A stretch of 64,000 bases of DNA, from the NCBI GenBank assembly GCA_023446155.1, contig JAEXIT010000006.1, forward strand, positions 95,977 through 159,976, given 5' to 3'. The DNA comes from Bacteroidota bacterium (GTDB lineage: Bacteria; Bacteroidota; Bacteroidia; Flavobacteriales; Flavobacteriaceae). Shown piece by piece: positions 61,485 to 64,000 of this stretch (positions are counted from its first letter, which is position 1; every line of letters starts with the position of its first letter). Under the pieces are notes generated by a model. The model saw only the letters and a program-made list of their open reading frames with translations. It was not told where the DNA came from and searched no databases. Both the position numbers and the translations under genes were made by a program.

Positions 61485-61680
61485 TATGTCTTCCGTCATT
61501 TCACCTGTCATCATACTACCACCTATAGCCAGGGTAAAGGTGTCGTTTATTTTATAAGTGGCTAATAAACCACCGGTTCTGTAACGATCCCCCTTTATCT
61601 TCCAAATAATCCTCATCTACCTGCATACCCAAGTTGTCTGTTTGTATTGTAGTTACCATTGTTTTATTTGGTCTATTGCT
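61485..61680 (-). pseudogene. Decayed second RHS toxin tip (frameshifted, 3'-truncated)
   Basis: Two minus-strand frames together encode a copy of the toxin tip of the adjacent RHS gene: first MVTTIQTDNLGMQVDEDYLEDKG (start ATG at 61659), then, after a frameshift in a run of five G (61589-61593), DRYRTGGLLATYKINDTFTL and GGSMMTGEMTED. The RHS gene has RIDEDFF..., DRYRTGGLLATYKINEGFTL and GGSMLTGEAFEE at the same spacing. The DNA around the YRTGGLLATYK segment is nearly identical in both. The rest of the tip is missing; the sequence passes straight into the decayed immunity-like gene. Confidence 0.8.
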
Positions 61681-61692
61681 AAATCTTTAATA

Positions 61693-62307
61693 TCAATCCA
61701 TCGGCAAACATTTTACAGCATCCGTTTTTACAAAATATAGGGTTTGAGGAGTAAATAATCGCTGATTATATGTTTGTTTAAACATAAATTTGGTGAATTT
61801 TTTTGGATAAGGTGGTACCACTTTCCAATCTGTAATCGTATCCTTATTTTTTATATAACCTCTGTAATTACAATAAATCAATTTAATTCTTCTGGCAGAA
61901 GTTACCGTTCTTACTTCAACATAAGCATAAATCGAATCATTTTTAATCGTATAATTACCCAGATATTCTTCTTTATGTAATTTATTCCAATCTCGAATTC
62001 GCTTGTAATAGTCACATGTAAATGGTTTATTTCCAAATGTTCCAACACCATCGATATAGATTTTTTTATTGCGCCCGAAAATAACAAGGTAAAGAGAAGA
62101 ATATATCTCAGAACGACTCTTACCAAAATAAATATCATTTTGTCTATTGATTATCGTTGTATCTAATGTATTGTAAAATCCATTAAACCTTATTTTTGTT
62201 GTGTCTGATTTATGTGCTTCTATAAAAGCGGCCGGTTTAATGAGAAAGGGAACTTTATAGTCAGATCCCATAGCGACTAAAGACATTATCAAAATTATTT
62301 TTTTCAT
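61693..62307 (-). CDS. Candidate immunity protein for the RHS toxin tip
   Basis: A 204-residue protein beginning with a short signal-like segment (MKKIILIMSLVAMGSDYKV) and otherwise beta-rich and basic/aromatic. Features include IYFGKSRSEIYSSLYLVIFG, KIYIDGVGTFG and HKEEYLGNYTIKNDSIYAYVEV. I do not recognise the family. Its ATG lies 11 bases after the RHS stop codon on the same strand, the usual position of an immunity gene in polymorphic toxin loci. A decayed homologue lies further on (60911-61483), also next to a toxin-tip fragment. An exported immunity role is inferred from context only. Confidence 0.6.
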   Translation of the reverse strand: MKKIILIMSLVAMGSDYKVPFLIKPAAFIEAHKSDTTKIRFNGFYNTLDTTIINRQNDIYFGKSRSEIYSSLYLVIFGRNKKIYIDGVGTFGNKPFTCDYYKRIRDWNKLHKEEYLGNYTIKNDSIYAYVEVRTVTSARRIKLIYCNYRGYIKNKDTITDWKVVPPYPKKFTKFMFKQTYNQRLFTPQTLYFVKTDAVKCLPMD

Positions 62308-62318
62308 AACTATGGCCT

Positions 62319-64000
62319 TTAATAATATAAATAATTTGAATGGAAGCTTCCTGAATAGGTATAAGGTTTTGAAACCAGATTTCTATTAGGAAAATAAGGA
62401 GTAGTATATATTGGCCAGTTTCTATGTATTGCATTTTGGATCGTATGCAGTCTTTTTTCACTATTATGCCCATAAAAAGTAGCCTGCCCTTTGTCGATAA
62501 TACCTCCGTATATAGTTCCAGCACGTAAGTTCCCTAAATTTGTGTCATTATGCATACCAAGTTTACTTTTCACATTTGGATTTCCTCCATAAACATCATT
62601 CTCTTCAAAAGCCTCTCCTGTAAGCATACTGCCTCCCATTACCAGAGTAAAGCCCTCATTTATTTTATAAGTGGCTAACAGGCCACCGGTTCTGTAACGA
62701 TCGTATTTATCGCCGATTCCTGGAAAAAAATCCTCATCTATACGAAGATTTAAATCACCAATTTGAGCATTGATTGCGCCCACTCGCTGTGCTGTATTAC
62801 CGGAAAATGTAGTGCTGGATAAACCAATGCCATAGTTTGCATGACTGTCATTATAGCCGGCAAAACCTCCAACGCCCCAATAGGAGCTGGGACCAGCGGC
62901 TTCCCCTAATGAACTCATACCGGAGTTAAAACCGGCACTTATACTGCTACTCCAAACAAAATCACCAAATTTTCCACTAGCATTTAAACTCCCCCCGGCA
63001 GTGAAACCGCTACTACCAAAACCAATCATCGGAGAGATACCAAGATTGAAATCAGCGGATTGATAAATTGGGATATTGGGTAAAAAACGATTCATTTGAT
63101 TTATGCCAGCAGCAAGGAGTGCCTGACTTACCGTGGTAATGCCACCACCGAGGCAACCGCCCACAGCTCCCATACCTGCAGACATAGCAATTTGTCCAAT
63201 GTTCATTTTGCCATCATGTACCAATAAATCGACGCCTACGTTTACGGTAGCAAAAATTATAGGGACAAACCAAACGAATTCGCCACTTGGATCGGTAAAT
63301 TTTAGGGGGTTATTCCAACAATACCCATAACGATTATAGTTTTGGGTGTTATAGGGATCCTGCACATGATTATCGGGTGACAGGAATCGGTGGAGTTTAG
63401 GGTCGTATATGCGCCCGTTCATATTGATAATCCCAACACCCTGTATATGCTCGTGCCCGGTATAACCGCGATCTAATAGGGTTAATTCGGCCAGATTACG
63501 ACCTTCTTTGTCTTGTACTTTTAGTAGTTTTCCCCAAGGATCAAAAAGTCGTTTTTCGACAAAATTTCCGTTTTGATCGGAGATGGCAACGATGGTTCCT
63601 TGGTAATCCCGATGCAGGTAAAGATATTCACTTGTCGTTCCGTTGTCTTTAAAAACAGCCGGAGCGGTATAGGCATCACCGCCCACAAAAAATACAAAAG
63701 TAGAGGGGCCGGTTTGCTGGTTCGTGGTAATTTCCATCGAGCCATCGGCAGCATAATCCTTACGGAAAGGTTGCTGTTCCGGTACTTCCAATCCACCATA
63801 ATACATGGCATTTCGAAAATGACTGTCGGTATAGGTAAAGGCTACTTTTTCCACTCCGGTTTCGGTAATGGATATGGGTTTTTTAAAAAGGTCATACGTC
63901 ACATCCAACTGACGCAAATCGGTTTTTGGATTTTCAGTTTTTCGGATCCGAATATCATCAAACCATACATTTCCACCCCCGTTATTGTCCACGCGAATAT
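62319..64000 (-). CDS. RHS-repeat protein with C-terminal polymorphic toxin tip, type-23-like (5' end outside window)
   Basis: About 560 residues are visible; the frame continues past the right edge. Order: a beta-sandwich-like end (GNVWFDDIRIRK), YD-repeat-type sequence, then the RHS-associated core (LHRDYQGTIVAISDQNG, LFDPWGKLLKV, GYTGHEHIQGVGIINMNGR and YDPKLHRFLSPDN, ending NRYGYCWNNPLKFTDPSGE). After the core comes a hydrophobic Gly-rich stretch, then a tip with DRYRTGGLLATYKINEGFTL and a His-containing end (YGHNSEKRLHTIQNAIHRNW). The tip resembles bacterial toxin type 23 (Ntox23-like) by my recollection of the family. The protein is likely secreted, with the tip delivered to competitors. 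Confidence 0.85.
   Translation of the reverse strand, partial: IRVDNNGGGNVWFDDIRIRKTENPKTDLRQLDVTYDLFKKPISITETGVEKVAFTYTDSHFRNAMYYGGLEVPEQQPFRKDYAADGSMEITTNQQTGPSTFVFFVGGDAYTAPAVFKDNGTTSEYLYLHRDYQGTIVAISDQNGNFVEKRLFDPWGKLLKVQDKEGRNLAELTLLDRGYTGHEHIQGVGIINMNGRIYDPKLHRFLSPDNHVQDPYNTQNYNRYGYCWNNPLKFTDPSGEFVWFVPIIFATVNVGVDLLVHDGKMNIGQIAMSAGMGAVGGCLGGGITTVSQALLAAGINQMNRFLPNIPIYQSADFNLGISPMIGFGSSGFTAGGSLNASGKFGDFVWSSSISAGFNSGMSSLGEAAGPSSYWGVGGFAGYNDSHANYGIGLSSTTFSGNTAQRVGAINAQIGDLNLRIDEDFFPGIGDKYDRYRTGGLLATYKINEGFTLVMGGSMLTGEAFEENDVYGGNPNVKSKLGMHNDTNLGNLRAGTIYGGIIDKGQATFYGHNSEKRLHTIQNAIHRNWPIYTTPYFPNRNLVSKPYTYSGSFHSNYLYY

Noticed and set aside
1..64000. CRISPR arrays, rRNA genes, insertion sequences and prophage
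   Set aside because: No regularly spaced short repeats, rRNA sequence, transposase or phage structural genes were seen on either strand.

Overview
The window is a 64 kb piece of a chromosome from a Bacteroidota bacterium, most likely a Flavobacterium or close relative in the Flavobacteriaceae. Support comes from type IX secretion (T9SS) sorting tails (a type B / gliding-type C-terminal domain at 7049-11101 and a type A tail at 31933-35280), a MurF-alanine racemase fusion, a TonB-dependent receptor with an N-terminal carboxypeptidase-regulatory-like domain, several TAnnTTTG promoter elements, and the near absence of Shine-Dalgarno sequences. Most of the window is ordinary, densely packed core genome with many convergent gene pairs that share one bidirectional terminator.

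Layout. 1-11.1 kb: omega-amidase (cut by the left edge), Ig-like lipoprotein, ComF, an anchored hypothetical protein, glycyl-tRNA synthetase, ThiL and a very large T9SS adhesin-like protein with eight internal repeats. 11.3-18.3 kb: LepA, DusB, a MATE exporter, an FtsX/LolC-type permease coupled to RbfA, methylmalonyl-CoA epimerase, and a CAT-anticodon tRNA. 18.4-20.5 kb: a small accessory-looking stretch (hypothetical protein, methyltransferase, 528 bp without a gene, a tiny Pro-rich membrane-tail protein). 20.5-26.1 kb: riboflavin synthase and PdxA, then the DUF177-rpmF-fabH-accB-accC ribosome/fatty-acid cluster. 26.1-35.3 kb: a DoxX-like membrane protein, a C1 (bleomycin-hydrolase-like) peptidase, an S9 peptidase and a secreted reprolysin-like metalloprotease. 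35.5-43.4 kb: a dicarboxylate symporter, then a DedA/FAD-oxidoreductase/MtgA operon with overlapping stop-start codons, a DUF1842 protein, an AIM24-like protein and a prolyl oligopeptidase. 43.6-48.4 kb: a lipoprotein that looks like an aerolysin-type beta-pore-forming protein, then a four-gene outer-membrane uptake operon (two related His-rich small proteins around a TonB receptor, plus a His-tailed DUF4625 lipoprotein) that is probably for a transition metal such as zinc. 48.5-60.8 kb: Asd, MscL, MurF-Alr, an orphan antitoxin, thymidine kinase, an acidic hypothetical protein, RsmI, OsmC, RecJ, a luciferase-like oxidoreductase, and an umuC-umuD pair in inverted order.

The most interesting part is the right end (60.9-64.0 kb, minus strand): the 3' part of an RHS-repeat polymorphic toxin gene with a toxin tip that resembles bacterial toxin type 23, followed by its probable immunity gene, then a second decayed toxin tip (frameshift plus deletion) fused to a second decayed immunity-like gene (no start codon, one nonsense codon). 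This reads as a fossilised toxin-tip exchange array. Two further remnant or novelty signals are an antitoxin gene whose VapC/PIN toxin has been deleted except for its last ~16 codons (52.5 kb) and the aerolysin-like lipoprotein (43.6 kb).
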